NCBI GenBank assembly: GCA_902506565.1
Contig: LR732703.1
Span: 2,342,125-2,406,124 of the forward strand
Reading direction: 5' to 3'
DNA: 64,000 nucleotides
From: Burkholderiales bacterium 8X
Lineage (GTDB): Bacteria; Pseudomonadota; Gammaproteobacteria; Burkholderiales; Burkholderiaceae_C
Shown here: piece by piece, positions 33,056 through 42,245 of the stretch
How the letters are laid out: each line of letters opens with the position of its first letter
How positions within the stretch are numbered: position 1 is the stretch's first letter
Made by a program: the position numbers and the translations under genes
Notes under the pieces: model-generated
What the model was told of the DNA's origin: nothing
Databases searched by the model: none
Seen by the model: only the letters and a program-made list of their open reading frames with translations

Positions 33056-34096
33056 CTACCTATACAGGCTGTCGAAGATCGCCCCATCGGCGAAGTGCGC
33101 CTTGTCCGCCTTCGCCCACCCGCCGAACGCCTGGTCGATCGTGAACAAGGTCAGCTTCGGAAACTGCCTGTCGTACTTCGCCTTCGCCTTCTCCGACGTC
33201 GGCCGGTAGAAGTTCCGCCCGGCGATGTCCTGCCCTTCGTCCGAGTACAGGTAGCGAAGGTATTCCTCTGCCACCGCACGCGTGCCCTTTCGATCGACCA
33301 CCTTGTCCACCACCGCGACGGTCGGCTCGGCCAGGATGCTGATCGACGGCGCCACGATGTCGAATTGGTCGGCGCCGAACTCCTTCTGCGCCAGGTAGGC
33401 CTCGTTCTCCCAGGCCAGCAGCACGTCGCCCACGCCGCGCTGCACGAAGGTGATGGTCGAACCCCGAGCGCCGGTGTCGAGTACCGGCACGTTCTTGTAG
33501 AGGCCGGCGACGAAGGTCCTGGCTTGGTCGTCGCTGCCGTACTTGCGCTTGGCGAATTCCCAGGCTGCCAGGTAGTTCCAGCGTGCGCCACCCGAGGTCT
33601 TCGGATTGGGCGTGATCACCTGCACGCCCGGCTTGATGAGGTCGTCCCAATCCTTCAGCTTCTTCGGGTTGCCCTTCTTCACGAGGAACACGATGGTCGA
33701 GGTGTAGGGCGCGGAGTTTTGCGGAAGACGCTTCTGCCAGTCGGGCTTGACCAAACCGCCATGGCTGACCAGTGCATCGGTGTCCCCTGCCAGCGCCAGC
33801 GTGGCGACGTCGGCATCGATGCCGTCGATGATCGATCGGGCCTGCTTGCCCGAGCCGCCGTGCGACTGCTTGATGGTGACGTCCTGCCCGGTTTTCTGCT
33901 TCCAGTGTTTCGCGAATGCCTTGTTGTAGTCGGCGTACAGCTCGCGGGTCGGGTCGTACGAAACATTGAGGAGGGTCACGCCCTGTGCGAAGGCGGGCAC
34001 GGCCTGCAAGGCCATGGCCGCCCATGCCGCGCCAGAGAGGGAAAGCTTGATAAAGTCGCGGCGAATACGCATGGTCTTGGTGCTGCTGAGCGGCAT
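33056..34096 (-). CDS. sbp: Sulfate ABC transporter substrate-binding protein
   Basis: The 346-residue periplasmic binding protein has a signal peptide (about residues 10-38) and the sulfate-site signature [10 protein letters not shown] near the mature N-terminus, then [20 protein letters not shown] and [10 protein letters not shown]. It binds sulfate or thiosulfate for an ABC importer, but no cysTWA permease genes are adjacent. ATG 34072 is an alternative start. It feeds the sulfate cluster at 42246-48080 in principle. Confidence 0.93.
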   Translation of the reverse strand: MPLSSTKTMRIRRDFIKLSLSGAAWAAMALQAVPAFAQGVTLLNVSYDPTRELYADYNKAFAKHWKQKTGQDVTIKQSHGGSGKQARSIIDGIDADVATLALAGDTDALVSHGGLVKPDWQKRLPQNSAPYTSTIVFLVKKGNPKKLKDWDDLIKPGVQVITPNPKTSGGARWNYLAAWEFAKRKYGSDDQARTFVAGLYKNVPVLDTGARGSTITFVQRGVGDVLLAWENEAYLAQKEFGADQFDIVAPSISILAEPTVAVVDKVVDRKGTRAVAEEYLRYLYSDEGQDIAGRNFYRPTSEKAKAKYDRQFPKLTLFTIDQAFGGWAKADKAHFADGAIFDSLYR

Positions 34097-34209
34097 AACG
34101 ATGAAGCGGCGAATTCTGATCAGCGCGGCTCCGAACGAGAACGACAGAGTTGTCAGTTCTAAATAGCCAGATCACCTAAGCAACCCCACCCACAAAAAAA
34201 GGCATTCCT

Positions 34210-34503
34210 ATGGCACGCATGGTCCAGTGCATCAAGCTCGGCAAAGAAGCCGAAGGACTCGACTTCCCGCCCTACCCCGGCGAACTCGGCAAGCGCATCT
34301 GGGAAGGCGTGAGCAAGGAAGCCTGGGCCGCCTGGCTCAAGCACCAGACCATGCTGGTCAACGAGAACCGCCTCAATCTCGCAGACGCGCGCGCCCGCCA
34401 GTACCTGGCGCGCCAGATGGAAAAGCACTTCTTCGGCGAAGGCGCCGACCAGGCACAAGGCTACGTGCCGCCGCCGGCAGCCGGTACGCCGCCCACGGCC
34501 TGA
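34210..34503 (+). CDS. Fe(2+)-trafficking / oxidative damage protection protein YggX
   Basis: The 97-residue protein begins [24 protein letters not shown], the standard YggX start with its single conserved Cys, and continues with the helical core [19 protein letters not shown]. YggX protects Fe-S proteins from oxidation. The Pro/Ala tail after residue 80 is not conserved. It is divergent from sbp and followed by mnmC. Confidence 0.95.
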   Translation: MARMVQCIKLGKEAEGLDFPPYPGELGKRIWEGVSKEAWAAWLKHQTMLVNENRLNLADARARQYLARQMEKHFFGEGADQAQGYVPPPAAGTPPTA

Positions 34504-34519
34504 GCCCGCGCAAGCCGCG

Positions 34520-36463
34520 ATGCCCGCATCGGCCGAGCCGGTCGAATGGCGTGCCGACGGCACGCCTCGAAGCGCCCGGTTCGACGACATCTATCACTCG
34601 GAGTCCGGCGCGCTGACGCAGGCCAAGCAGGTCTTTCTGCGCGGCTGCGCGCTGCCCGAGGCCTGGGCCGACCGGGACCGATGGCGGGTGCTCGAAACCG
34701 GATTCGGTCTCGGCCTCGACTTCCTCGCGACCTGGCAGGCCTGGCGGCGCGATCCGCGCCGGCCGCGGATGCTGCACTACGTTTCGATCGAGGCCCATCC
34801 GGTGGCGCGCGACGACCTGCTGCGTGCCGCGCGCACCGATCCCGAGGTGGCCGAACTCGCCGAGTTGCTGGCTGCGCAATGGCACGGGCTGCTGAACGGC
34901 TTTCATCGGCTCGCCTTCGAAGGCGGCCGAGTGCTGCTCACGCTTTGCATCGGCGACGTGCAGTCGATGCTGCGAGCCCAGCGCTTCGAGGCCGACAGCA
35001 TCTTCCTGGACGGCTTCAGTCCGGCGCGCAATCCCGCGATGTGGTCGCCTGAAACGCTGCGCGCCGTCAGCCGGTTCGCGCGCGAAGGAACGCGCATCGC
35101 CACCTGGACGGTGGCACGGGCGGTGATCGACGGGCTGGTCCAGAACGGCTTCAGCGTACGCAAGACCGCAGGCGTTCCACCCAAGCGCGACCGGCTCGAA
35201 GGCGTCTTCGCGCCGAGCTGGAAGGCTCGAAAGCGCGTCGATCCGCTACGCGATCCGGTGGACCGTCCGGGGCATTGCGCCGTGGTCGGTGCCGGTCTCG
35301 CCGGCGCGGCGGTCGCGGCAAGCCTCGCGCGCCGCGGATGGCGAGTCACCGTGATCGATGCCGCCGGACACGCCGCCGCCGGCGCGTCGAGCCTGCCGGC
35401 GGGCCTGCTCGCGCCGCATGTCTCGCCGGACGAGGCCCTGCTTTCCCGGCTGACCCGTGCCGGCATCCGCATCACCTGGCAGGCACTCGAAGAACTCCTG
35501 CAACGCGGCACCGATTGGCAGGCCACCGGCGCCATCGAGCGGCGAGCTGCCGACGATTGGCGACTGCCGGTGGATTGGACGCATGCGGGCGACGGCGAAA
35601 CGATGGCGGAGAGCCGCCTGGCGAGCGACGACGATCTGGAGGCTGCGGGCCTCTCGCCCGGCACGCCGGCGCTGTACCACGCTCGCGCCGGCTGGGTCCG
35701 ACCGTCGCGGCTGGTGCAAGCGTGGCTCGATCGGCCCGGCATCCGAATGGTGACCGGCCAGCCAGTCGACGGCATCGTTCTCGCCGAAGCCGGCTGGCGG
35801 CTGCTGGCCAAGGACGGACGCGATCTCGTCGTTGCCGACCGCGTCGTCATCGCAGCGGGGCACGAAAGCATCCGGCTCGCACCGTCCATGCCGCTGCAGC
35901 CGGTGCGCGGCCAGTTGGCATGGGCACCGATGACCGCCCAGGTCGCCGAATTGCCACGCGTGCCGGTCAACGGAAACGGGCACCTGCTCGCCCATGTCCC
36001 GGCGGAAGCCACCCCCGTCTGGGTCGCCGGCGCCACCTTCGACCGCGAGCGCAGCGACAGCCGCATCGACCCCGCCGACACCCACGCGATCCGGCAACGC
36101 CTGACGGACCTGCATCCCGCCGCCGGCCGCTTGCTGGAGAGCTTTTTCGAGTCCGGCCAGGTCCGCGCCTGGGCGGGCGTACGCTGCGCCTCGGCGGATC
36201 GGCGCCCGCTGGTCGGGCCGGTCGACCCCACGATCCCGGGCAGCCCGTGGGTCTGCACCGCGATGGGCTCGCGTGGCCTCAGCTTCGCCGCCCTGTGCGC
36301 CGAGCTGCTCGCCGCACGCTGGCATGACGAGCCGTTGCCGCTTGCCGATCGGCTCGCGAATTCTCTGGACACACGAAGGCTTCGGCCAGGGACGCAGAAT
36401 GCGGAATGGCCACCCGCTACGAGATCACCCACACCACCGTCTACCGATACAACCGGCCGGTGA
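34520..36463 (+). CDS. mnmC: tRNA 5-methylaminomethyl-2-thiouridine bifunctional enzyme MnmC
   Basis: MnmC completes mnm5s2U at the wobble base. The 647-residue protein has an N-terminal SAM methyltransferase domain (ETGFGLGLDFLATWQAW, then FLDGFSPARNPAMWS) and, from about residue 250, an FAD oxidoreductase domain (VVGAGLAGAAVAASLARRGW). The 3' end runs 58 bp into the transglutaminase gene in another frame, so the last about 19 residues may not be conserved. Confidence 0.94.
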   Translation: MPASAEPVEWRADGTPRSARFDDIYHSESGALTQAKQVFLRGCALPEAWADRDRWRVLETGFGLGLDFLATWQAWRRDPRRPRMLHYVSIEAHPVARDDLLRAARTDPEVAELAELLAAQWHGLLNGFHRLAFEGGRVLLTLCIGDVQSMLRAQRFEADSIFLDGFSPARNPAMWSPETLRAVSRFAREGTRIATWTVARAVIDGLVQNGFSVRKTAGVPPKRDRLEGVFAPSWKARKRVDPLRDPVDRPGHCAVVGAGLAGAAVAASLARRGWRVTVIDAAGHAAAGASSLPAGLLAPHVSPDEALLSRLTRAGIRITWQALEELLQRGTDWQATGAIERRAADDWRLPVDWTHAGDGETMAESRLASDDDLEAAGLSPGTPALYHARAGWVRPSRLVQAWLDRPGIRMVTGQPVDGIVLAEAGWRLLAKDGRDLVVADRVVIAAGHESIRLAPSMPLQPVRGQLAWAPMTAQVAELPRVPVNGNGHLLAHVPAEATPVWVAGATFDRERSDSRIDPADTHAIRQRLTDLHPAAGRLLESFFESGQVRAWAGVRCASADRRPLVGPVDPTIPGSPWVCTAMGSRGLSFAALCAELLAARWHDEPLPLADRLANSLDTRRLRPGTQNAEWPPATRSPTPPSTDTTGR

Positions 36464-37308
36464 CCTTCGGCCTGCATCGCGTGATGTTCCGGCCGCGCGA
36501 CAGCCACGACCTGAGGGTGCTGGCCACCGACCTCAAGGTGAGCCCCGAGGCCTATGTCCGCATGATCCAGGATCCGCATTCCAACTCGGTGGCGCTGGTC
36601 CAGCCGATGGGCGAGGCCACCGAGCTGCGCATCGTCTGCTCGTTCACGATCGAGCAGGTCATTTCCGCGGTCGACCAGCTGATGCTCGAACCGTCGGCCG
36701 AATACCTGCCGTTCGCCTATTCGGTGCAGGAACGGCTCGACCTGGAGCACTATCTTCGGCCGCATCACGACGACCCGAAGGGCGAGCTGATCCGCTGGGC
36801 GCACCAGTTCCTGCACACCGACAAGCCGAACAGCACCCGCGAGGTGCTGACCCGGATGAACGCGCACATCGGGCAGAGCCTCACCTACACCGCGCGCGAC
36901 GAGGAAGGCACCCAGACGCCGCTGGTCACGCTGGCCCTCGGCAGCGGCAGCTGCAGGGACTACGCGCTCCTGATGATGGAGGCTGCACGGCGCCTGGGCG
37001 TCGCGACCCGGTTCGTCTCCGGCTACATCTACGACGCCGCGCTGGACCAGGGACCGGCGGGCGGCGCACCCGCGCAAGAAGTCACCGGCGCGGGCAGCAC
37101 CCACGCCTGGCTGCATGCCTACCTCCCGGGTGCCGGCTGGGTCTCCTTCGACCCGACCAACAACCTGATGGGCAGCGGCCAGCTGATCCGGGTCGGCGTG
37201 GCGCGCGACCCCTCGCAGGCCGCCCCGATCAGCGGAAGCTGGTACGGAAAGGCAGACGCCTACGAGGACCTCGAGGCCACGGTCCAGGTCAGGCGCACCC
37301 GGACCTGA
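36406..37308 (+). CDS. Transglutaminase-like cysteine protease family protein
   Basis: The 300-residue protein has a beta-rich N-terminal domain (YEITHTTVYRYNRPVTFGLH) and a transglutaminase core with the triad Cys in LGSGSCRDYALLMMEA, His in STHAWLHAYLPG and Asp in VSFDPTNN. This is the bacterial COG1305 type; substrates are generally unknown. It starts inside the 3' end of mnmC and is followed within 6 bp by an extensin-family gene. Confidence 0.9.
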   Translation: MATRYEITHTTVYRYNRPVTFGLHRVMFRPRDSHDLRVLATDLKVSPEAYVRMIQDPHSNSVALVQPMGEATELRIVCSFTIEQVISAVDQLMLEPSAEYLPFAYSVQERLDLEHYLRPHHDDPKGELIRWAHQFLHTDKPNSTREVLTRMNAHIGQSLTYTARDEEGTQTPLVTLALGSGSCRDYALLMMEAARRLGVATRFVSGYIYDAALDQGPAGGAPAQEVTGAGSTHAWLHAYLPGAGWVSFDPTNNLMGSGQLIRVGVARDPSQAAPISGSWYGKADAYEDLEATVQVRRTRT

Positions 37309-37313
37309 ATCGC

Positions 37314-38072
37314 TTGCCACCCGACCGTGTCGAGGGCGGCCCGCGCCGCTGGTTTCTCCGGACCGCGTTCCTGGCCGTGGTGCTGGCGGCAGCGGCCTGC
37401 GGTTGGGCGATCCGGGAAGGACGCCTCCAGGTTCCCGACCGCTACAACCCGTGGGCACCGCTCGACGTGTCAGCCGAGCCGAACTGGCTGACTGCCTTCA
37501 AGCTCGACCGGGCACGTCGCGAGGCCCCGCTGTGCCAGGCCGCCTTGGCCGATAGCGGCTTGAGCTACGAGCCGGTTCCAGACCGGGTCACCGGCGAGGG
37601 CTGCGGCTTCGAGAACGCCGTGCGGCTGCGCAAGGGTTCGTCGATCGCGCTCGGCTCGCCGGCGGTGCTCAGCTGCCGCATGGCGCTGTCCTTCGCGATG
37701 TGGGAGCGCCATGCCTTGCAGCCGGCCGCATGGGAGCGGCTCGGCACGCCGATCGCATCGATCGAGCACCTCGGAAGCTATGCCTGCCGCAACGTCAACA
37801 CCGGCGAAGGTGCGACGCAGGGATCGCGGACCGGCCGCCGCAGCATGCATTCCACGGCCGATGCCTTCGACATCGCGGGCTTCTCGCCGCAGCGAGGCTC
37901 GCGCATCACCGTCCGGCGCGACTGGCAGGGCAGCGACCCGCAGGCGATGTTCCTGCACGATGTCCACCAGGGCGCGTGCCGGTACTTCAAGGGCGTGCTG
38001 GGACCGGACTACAACGCGGTGCATGCGGACCATCTGCACCTGGAGGTCGGCGGCTGGTCCAGCTGCCGTTGA
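37314..38072 (+). CDS. Extensin-family (DUF, PF06904-type) secreted or membrane-anchored protein
   Basis: The product is about 252 residues from a TTG at 37314, with one N-terminal hydrophobic segment (FLRTAFLAVVLAAAACGWAI) followed by an extensin-like C-terminal domain. That domain carries four conserved cysteines, HSTADAFDIAGF and a final DYNAVHADHLHLEVGG, which resembles the metal-site His pattern of LAS-type peptidases. A peptidoglycan-related role is plausible but not shown. No ATG or Shine-Dalgarno marks the start, which is therefore tentative. Confidence 0.75.
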   Translation: MPPDRVEGGPRRWFLRTAFLAVVLAAAACGWAIREGRLQVPDRYNPWAPLDVSAEPNWLTAFKLDRARREAPLCQAALADSGLSYEPVPDRVTGEGCGFENAVRLRKGSSIALGSPAVLSCRMALSFAMWERHALQPAAWERLGTPIASIEHLGSYACRNVNTGEGATQGSRTGRRSMHSTADAFDIAGFSPQRGSRITVRRDWQGSDPQAMFLHDVHQGACRYFKGVLGPDYNAVHADHLHLEVGGWSSCR

Positions 38073-38150
38073 AGGAGCGGTCGCCGATCGAAGCGGCGCC
38101 GGCCGGCGGGCGATTCCTCGATCGGCCGCCCGTGGTAGCCGCGTTCCTTG

Positions 38151-39131
38151 CTACTCGGCTTCGATGCCGGCCGCCTTCACGATGCGGCCCCACTTGGCCG
38201 ACTCGGCCGTCTGGAAGGTCGCCAGGTCCTCCGGCGACCCGGTGAAGACTTCCGTGCCGGTCGGGCCATAGAACGCGGTCTTCGCGGCTTCGCTCTTCGC
38301 GGCCTTCACCAGGACTTCGTTCAAGCGCTTGACCACGGCTGGCGGCGTCTTGGCCGGGGCGTAGGCCGCGAACCAGTAGCCCATCTCGTAACCCTTGACG
38401 CCGGCTTCGGCGATGGTCGGCACCTCGGGCGCGAGCGGCGAGCGTGCCGAACTCGACACGCCCAGCGCCCGCAGCTTGCCGGCCTTGACCTGCGGCAGCC
38501 CGGTCGCCGCGTCCGTGATCATCATGTCGATCTGCCCGCCCAGCAGATCGGTGACTGCGAGCGTGTTGCTCTTGTAAGGAACGTGCAGCAGCTTGATGTC
38601 GGCCATCTGCTGCAACAGCTCGCCCGCCATCCGGCTCGACGAGCTGCCGCTGCCGAAGCTGTACTTGCCCGGCTCCTTCTTCGCGAGCGCGACGAACTCC
38701 GCCACGCTCTTCGCCGGAAAGGCAGGCGTCACCACCATGATCTGGCCGCCCTTGCCCAGCGCCGCCACCGGCGAGAAGTCCTTGACCGGGTCGTAGGGCA
38801 GCTTCTTGAACAGGTGCTCGTTGGCCGCATGCGTGGTGTTGGTGGTGATCAGCACCGTGTAGCCGTCGGCAGGCGCCTTGGCGACCTGCTGCGATGCGAT
38901 GAAGCCGCTGGCGCCGGCCTTGTTGTCGATCACCACCGGCTGCCTGGTCTCGGCGGTGACCTGGGTGGCGAGCGCACGCGCGATCTGGTCGGTGGCCGTG
39001 CCCGCGGCGAAAGGCACCACGAAGGTGATCGGCTTGTCCGGGAAGGCGCCTTGGGACTGTGCCGGCCCGGGTGCCAGGGACAGCACGCCGGTGAGAGCGG
39101 TGCCGATTGCAAGTAGAACGCCAGGTTTCAT
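38151..39131 (-). CDS. Tripartite tricarboxylate (Bug family) periplasmic receptor
   Basis: The 326-residue protein has a signal peptide (cut near AQSQG at about residue 27) and the Bug/TctC landmarks FPDKPITFVVPFAAGTATDQ, VVIDNKAGASG and LGGQIDMMITD. These receptors deliver organic acids to TctAB permeases, none of which is present here. GGAGA precedes ATG 39131. It lies downstream of the AtuA pair on the same strand, and so probably binds a substrate of that pathway. Confidence 0.92.
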   Translation of the reverse strand: MKPGVLLAIGTALTGVLSLAPGPAQSQGAFPDKPITFVVPFAAGTATDQIARALATQVTAETRQPVVIDNKAGASGFIASQQVAKAPADGYTVLITTNTTHAANEHLFKKLPYDPVKDFSPVAALGKGGQIMVVTPAFPAKSVAEFVALAKKEPGKYSFGSGSSSSRMAGELLQQMADIKLLHVPYKSNTLAVTDLLGGQIDMMITDAATGLPQVKAGKLRALGVSSSARSPLAPEVPTIAEAGVKGYEMGYWFAAYAPAKTPPAVVKRLNEVLVKAAKSEAAKTAFYGPTGTEVFTGSPEDLATFQTAESAKWGRIVKAAGIEAE

Positions 39132-39189
39132 GGTCTTGTCTCCAGTCAAAGAAAAAGTGAAAGGCTTCGCGAACGTGGCCAACCCAGGC

Positions 39190-39570
39190 TCAGGCTTCGC
39201 CCGGCCCTCGCAGCCAGCCGACGAGCGCCGCCGGCACCTCGATCGGCAGGTCGAGCAACAGGAAGGACAGCGCCTTGCCATGGGTGTCGAGGTTGAGGGC
39301 GTCGTTGACGCCGCCATCCAGCACCTGGTCGAGCACGAAGTTCATCGCATGCAGCTTCGGCAGCAGGAAGCGCTCGACCTTGGAAGGGCCGCGGTGGCGA
39401 AATTGCTCGGCCACGCGTTCGGGCGTGACCTGCTCGACCAACAGCGGATAAAGCGCCGGGTGCCAGGCGATCACGCTGATGTTCGACCGGTCGCCCTTGT
39501 CGCCGGTGCGCCCGTGCGCCGCGCGGTAGAGCGGCACCGGCCGTGCCGGGCTGGACGAGGTCGCGATCAT
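39190..39570 (-). CDS. AtuA C-terminal-like ferredoxin-fold protein
   Basis: The 126-residue protein starts near RAAHGRTGDKGDRSNISVIAW, the conserved opening of the domain that in many proteins forms the C-terminal part of AtuA. It overlaps the AtuA gene by 4 bp (ATGA), so AtuA is split into two coupled polypeptides here. The pair probably acts as one enzyme of organic-acid or terpenoid catabolism; the exact reaction is unknown. Confidence 0.85.
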   Translation of the reverse strand: MIATSSSPARPVPLYRAAHGRTGDKGDRSNISVIAWHPALYPLLVEQVTPERVAEQFRHRGPSKVERFLLPKLHAMNFVLDQVLDGGVNDALNLDTHGKALSFLLLDLPIEVPAALVGWLRGPGEA

Positions 39571-40967
39571 TCCGAGCCCTCCTCGATCATGCGGAAGCCG
39601 ACCGGGACGGCATCGCGCGCGAGCAGGCAGGACACGGTGTTGAGCCGCGGCGTGAGCGCCGTCCGCACGCCGCCGCCGCCGGCCGGGCCGCAGGTGTAGA
39701 GCGCCATCACCTCGCGGCCCAGGCGCTCGGCTGCTGCGCGGTCTTCGTGCGTGGCAGCGACCCGCAGGCGCACGTCGCGCAAGCCCCGGTCAGGGGTCGC
39801 GGCCAAGGCGTTGCCGGCGTCGTCGCCCAGGATGCTGAGCGCGCCGATGAGGTCGACCCGCAAGTCGAGGCCTTGCAGACGGGTGCGCAAGATGTCCGCC
39901 GCGAGCCGAGCCCGCGCTTCGGCTCGCGGCCCGGCGTAGGAGATCTCGCCCTCCGCCAACCAGCCGCCTTCGGTGCAGACGTTGACCTTGTAGTGGGTCG
40001 GCCGCGGGTGGCCGCGAACGCCTTCAAGGCGCACGCGGTTCGGTCGGTCGCCGTCGCTTCGCACCTCGGCGCCCACGATGTCGGCGACCACGTCGGGTGT
40101 CAGGTAGGCCGCGGGATCGTGTACTTCGTAGAGCAGTTGTTCCTTGACGGTCGCCTCGGTCACCAGGCCGCCGGTGCCTTCGGACTTGCCGACGGTGCAG
40201 CCGCCATCGGCATCGATATCGACGATCGGGAACCCGACTTCGGCGAGGCCCGGTACGTCCTTGAAGCCCGGATCGGCGAAATAGCCGCCGCAGACCTGCG
40301 CGCCGCACTCGAGCAGATGACCGGCCATGGTCGCCCGGCCGAGCCGCTGCCAGTCGTCGGGGCGCCAGCCGAAGTGCGACATGGCGGGACCGACCGTGAG
40401 GGATGGGTCCGCAACCCGCCCGCAGACCACGATGTCCGCACCTGCATTCAATGCCGCAGCGATCGGTTCGGCGCCGATGTAGGCATTGGCACTGACCAGG
40501 CGCCCGCGATCCATGCGGGATCCGAGCTGCTGGTGCAGCAAGGCCAGCTGGTCGGGGGACGACAGGTCGTCGCCTTCGACTGCCGCAACCCGTGGCGCAC
40601 GGGCACCCAGCTCGGCCGCGAGCTTCCGGATGTAGCGCGCGGCCGCCGGCGGATTGGCGGCGCCGAAGTTGCTCACGATCCGGATGCCGTGCTGGAGGCA
40701 GCGCGCCAGCACTGGCCGCAGCAAGGCATCCAGCAAGGGTTCGTAGCCGGCCTCCGGATCGCTGCGCCGGCGCAGCTGGGCCAGGGCCAGGGTTCGCTCT
40801 GCCAGGGTTTCGAAGATCAGGAAGGCGCGCTGGTCGGCCGGACCGCTCGAAAGGCGTGCGATCAGCGTGTCGACCACCGGACCGGCGGCATCGGTGCGAT
40901 CGCCCGAGAAGCCGGCCGCGCAGCCCACCAGCAAGGGCGTGCGCGACGGGGCTGTGTGGGCGTTCAT
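39567..40967 (-). CDS. AtuA-family (DUF1446) acyclic terpene utilisation-like protein
   Basis: The 466-residue protein shows the family segments GCAAGFSGDRTDAA, IRIVSNFGAANPPAAARYI, VCGRVADPSLTVGPA and GGYFADPGFKDVPG. AtuA was named from Pseudomonas acyclic terpene utilisation, but relatives occur in many catabolic contexts, so the substrate is not inferred. It heads the unit with the small AtuA C-terminal-like gene and the Bug receptor, and faces a divergent LysR regulator. Confidence 0.88.
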   Translation of the reverse strand: MNAHTAPSRTPLLVGCAAGFSGDRTDAAGPVVDTLIARLSSGPADQRAFLIFETLAERTLALAQLRRRSDPEAGYEPLLDALLRPVLARCLQHGIRIVSNFGAANPPAAARYIRKLAAELGARAPRVAAVEGDDLSSPDQLALLHQQLGSRMDRGRLVSANAYIGAEPIAAALNAGADIVVCGRVADPSLTVGPAMSHFGWRPDDWQRLGRATMAGHLLECGAQVCGGYFADPGFKDVPGLAEVGFPIVDIDADGGCTVGKSEGTGGLVTEATVKEQLLYEVHDPAAYLTPDVVADIVGAEVRSDGDRPNRVRLEGVRGHPRPTHYKVNVCTEGGWLAEGEISYAGPRAEARARLAADILRTRLQGLDLRVDLIGALSILGDDAGNALAATPDRGLRDVRLRVAATHEDRAAAERLGREVMALYTCGPAGGGGVRTALTPRLNTVSCLLARDAVPVGFRMIEEGSE

Positions 40968-41059
40968 CGGCTGGGCTCGGATGGCTGGGTGGATGGGTCG
41001 AGAGGCCCGGCCTCCTGGCGAGGAGGTCGGTGCAAGGCTGCACTCTAGGCCGGACGGTG

Positions 41060-41075
41060 CGATTCGTAAAATCGA
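41060..41075. promoter_or_regulatory. Candidate LysR operator between AtuA and lysR
   Basis: CGATT and AATCG are 5-bp inverted repeats separated by 5 bp, and the site also satisfies the T-N11-A rule (T at 41063, A at 41075). Its place in the 137-bp divergent region fits a LysR-type binding site. Confidence 0.4.
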
Positions 41076-41104
41076 AAATCCGGATGGATTGAATCAAGGA
41101 TCGA

Positions 41105-42025
41105 ATGACTTCCAAGCCACCTGAATTGTCGGCGCGCCAGCTGCGCGCGTTCCTCGCGCTCTTCGAACGGCGCAGCTTCACGCGTGCCGCACAGGCCTGC
41201 CACCTGTCGCAGCCCGCCTTCAGCGCATTAATTCGCACGCTCGAGGAAAGCCTCGGCACCCGCCTGTTCGATCGCGATACCCGAAGCGTCATGGCCACGC
41301 CCGAGGGGCGCCTCTTCGAAGGGCCGGCCCGGCGCCTGCTCGACGACATGGGCAGCGCCGTCAAGGATCTCGCCGATCACGTCGAACGCCGGACCGGCCG
41401 CGTGCGGGTCGCCGCCCTGCCCTCGTTGGCGGCGGGTTGGCTTCCGGGCATCTTCGGCGAATTCATGCAGGCCTGGCCCGGCATCCGGATCGACCTGGAG
41501 GATGCGCTCTCCGATGCCTGCATCGCGAGCGTGCGGGCCGGGCGGGCCGACTTCGCATTGGCCGCCGCCGGCGCGCATGCCTCTCCGGCCGGCGACCTGC
41601 GCGCCCGCAAGCTGTGCAGCGACGGCTTCCACCTGGTCTGCCGCAGCGACCATCCGTTGGCGAAGGAGGCTCGCTTGACGCTGAAGAAGATCGCGCCCTG
41701 GCCCTTCATCCAGATGGCGCGCGACAGCAGCGTGCGGCAGGCGCTCGACGCCGCGCTTCATCCGCAACGGCTCGATTCGCGATTCGAGGTCGAGCATCTC
41801 GCGACCGTGATGGGCCTGGTCGAAGCGGGCCTCGGCATCAGCCTGGTACCCGCCCTCACCCTCTTTCATTTCAAGCGGCCGACACTGGTCACCCGGCCTT
41901 TCTCGGTGCCGGGGCTGCGCCGCACGGTGGTGGTGGTGCAGCGGCGCGACGGCAGCCTCTCGGTGGCTGCTCAGGCGCTGCAGGACCTGGTGGTCGATCG
42001 GCTCGGCCACCTTGCGATCGACTGA
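41105..42025 (+). CDS. LysR-type transcriptional regulator
   Basis: The 306-residue regulator has an N-terminal winged helix (LSARQLRAFLALFERRSFTR, then HLSQPAFSALIRTLEESLG) and a C-terminal effector domain from about residue 95. It does not begin like CysB, so control of the cys cluster downstream is unlikely. Divergence from the AtuA unit makes that its probable target. Confidence 0.93.
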   Translation: MTSKPPELSARQLRAFLALFERRSFTRAAQACHLSQPAFSALIRTLEESLGTRLFDRDTRSVMATPEGRLFEGPARRLLDDMGSAVKDLADHVERRTGRVRVAALPSLAAGWLPGIFGEFMQAWPGIRIDLEDALSDACIASVRAGRADFALAAAGAHASPAGDLRARKLCSDGFHLVCRSDHPLAKEARLTLKKIAPWPFIQMARDSSVRQALDAALHPQRLDSRFEVEHLATVMGLVEAGLGISLVPALTLFHFKRPTLVTRPFSVPGLRRTVVVVQRRDGSLSVAAQALQDLVVDRLGHLAID

Positions 42026-42165
42026 CCGGCACGCACCGATTGCAGCAGACCGCCGCGTCGGCGCCTGCCTACCGCCTTATCCAGCTTTGGCCTCCGATCG
42101 GCCGCCAGCCCGCATGGAGACTGGTGCATATGCTTATCCGCATGAAGCGCGAACCAAAAGTTAGT

Positions 42166-42193
42166 TTGTTTTCATAAGCAGCGCGCCTACATT
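42166..42193 (+). promoter_or_regulatory. cysI: Candidate promoter of the cys cluster
   Basis: TTGTTT (42166-42171) and TACATT (42188-42193) are 16 bp apart, 52 bp before the cysI ATG. GCTTAT at about 42132 and ATAAGC at about 42174 form an inverted pair across the region and may be part of an activator site (a CysB-type regulator is expected). Confidence 0.45.
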
Positions 42194-42245
42194 CCCGGCT
42201 CCATTGGAAAGGTCACGGACGCGTGGCCGAGAGAGAAGATTCACG

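Noticed and set aside
41105..42025. LysR gene as cysB
   Set aside because: Its N-terminus does not match CysB, and its divergence from the AtuA unit offers a better target.
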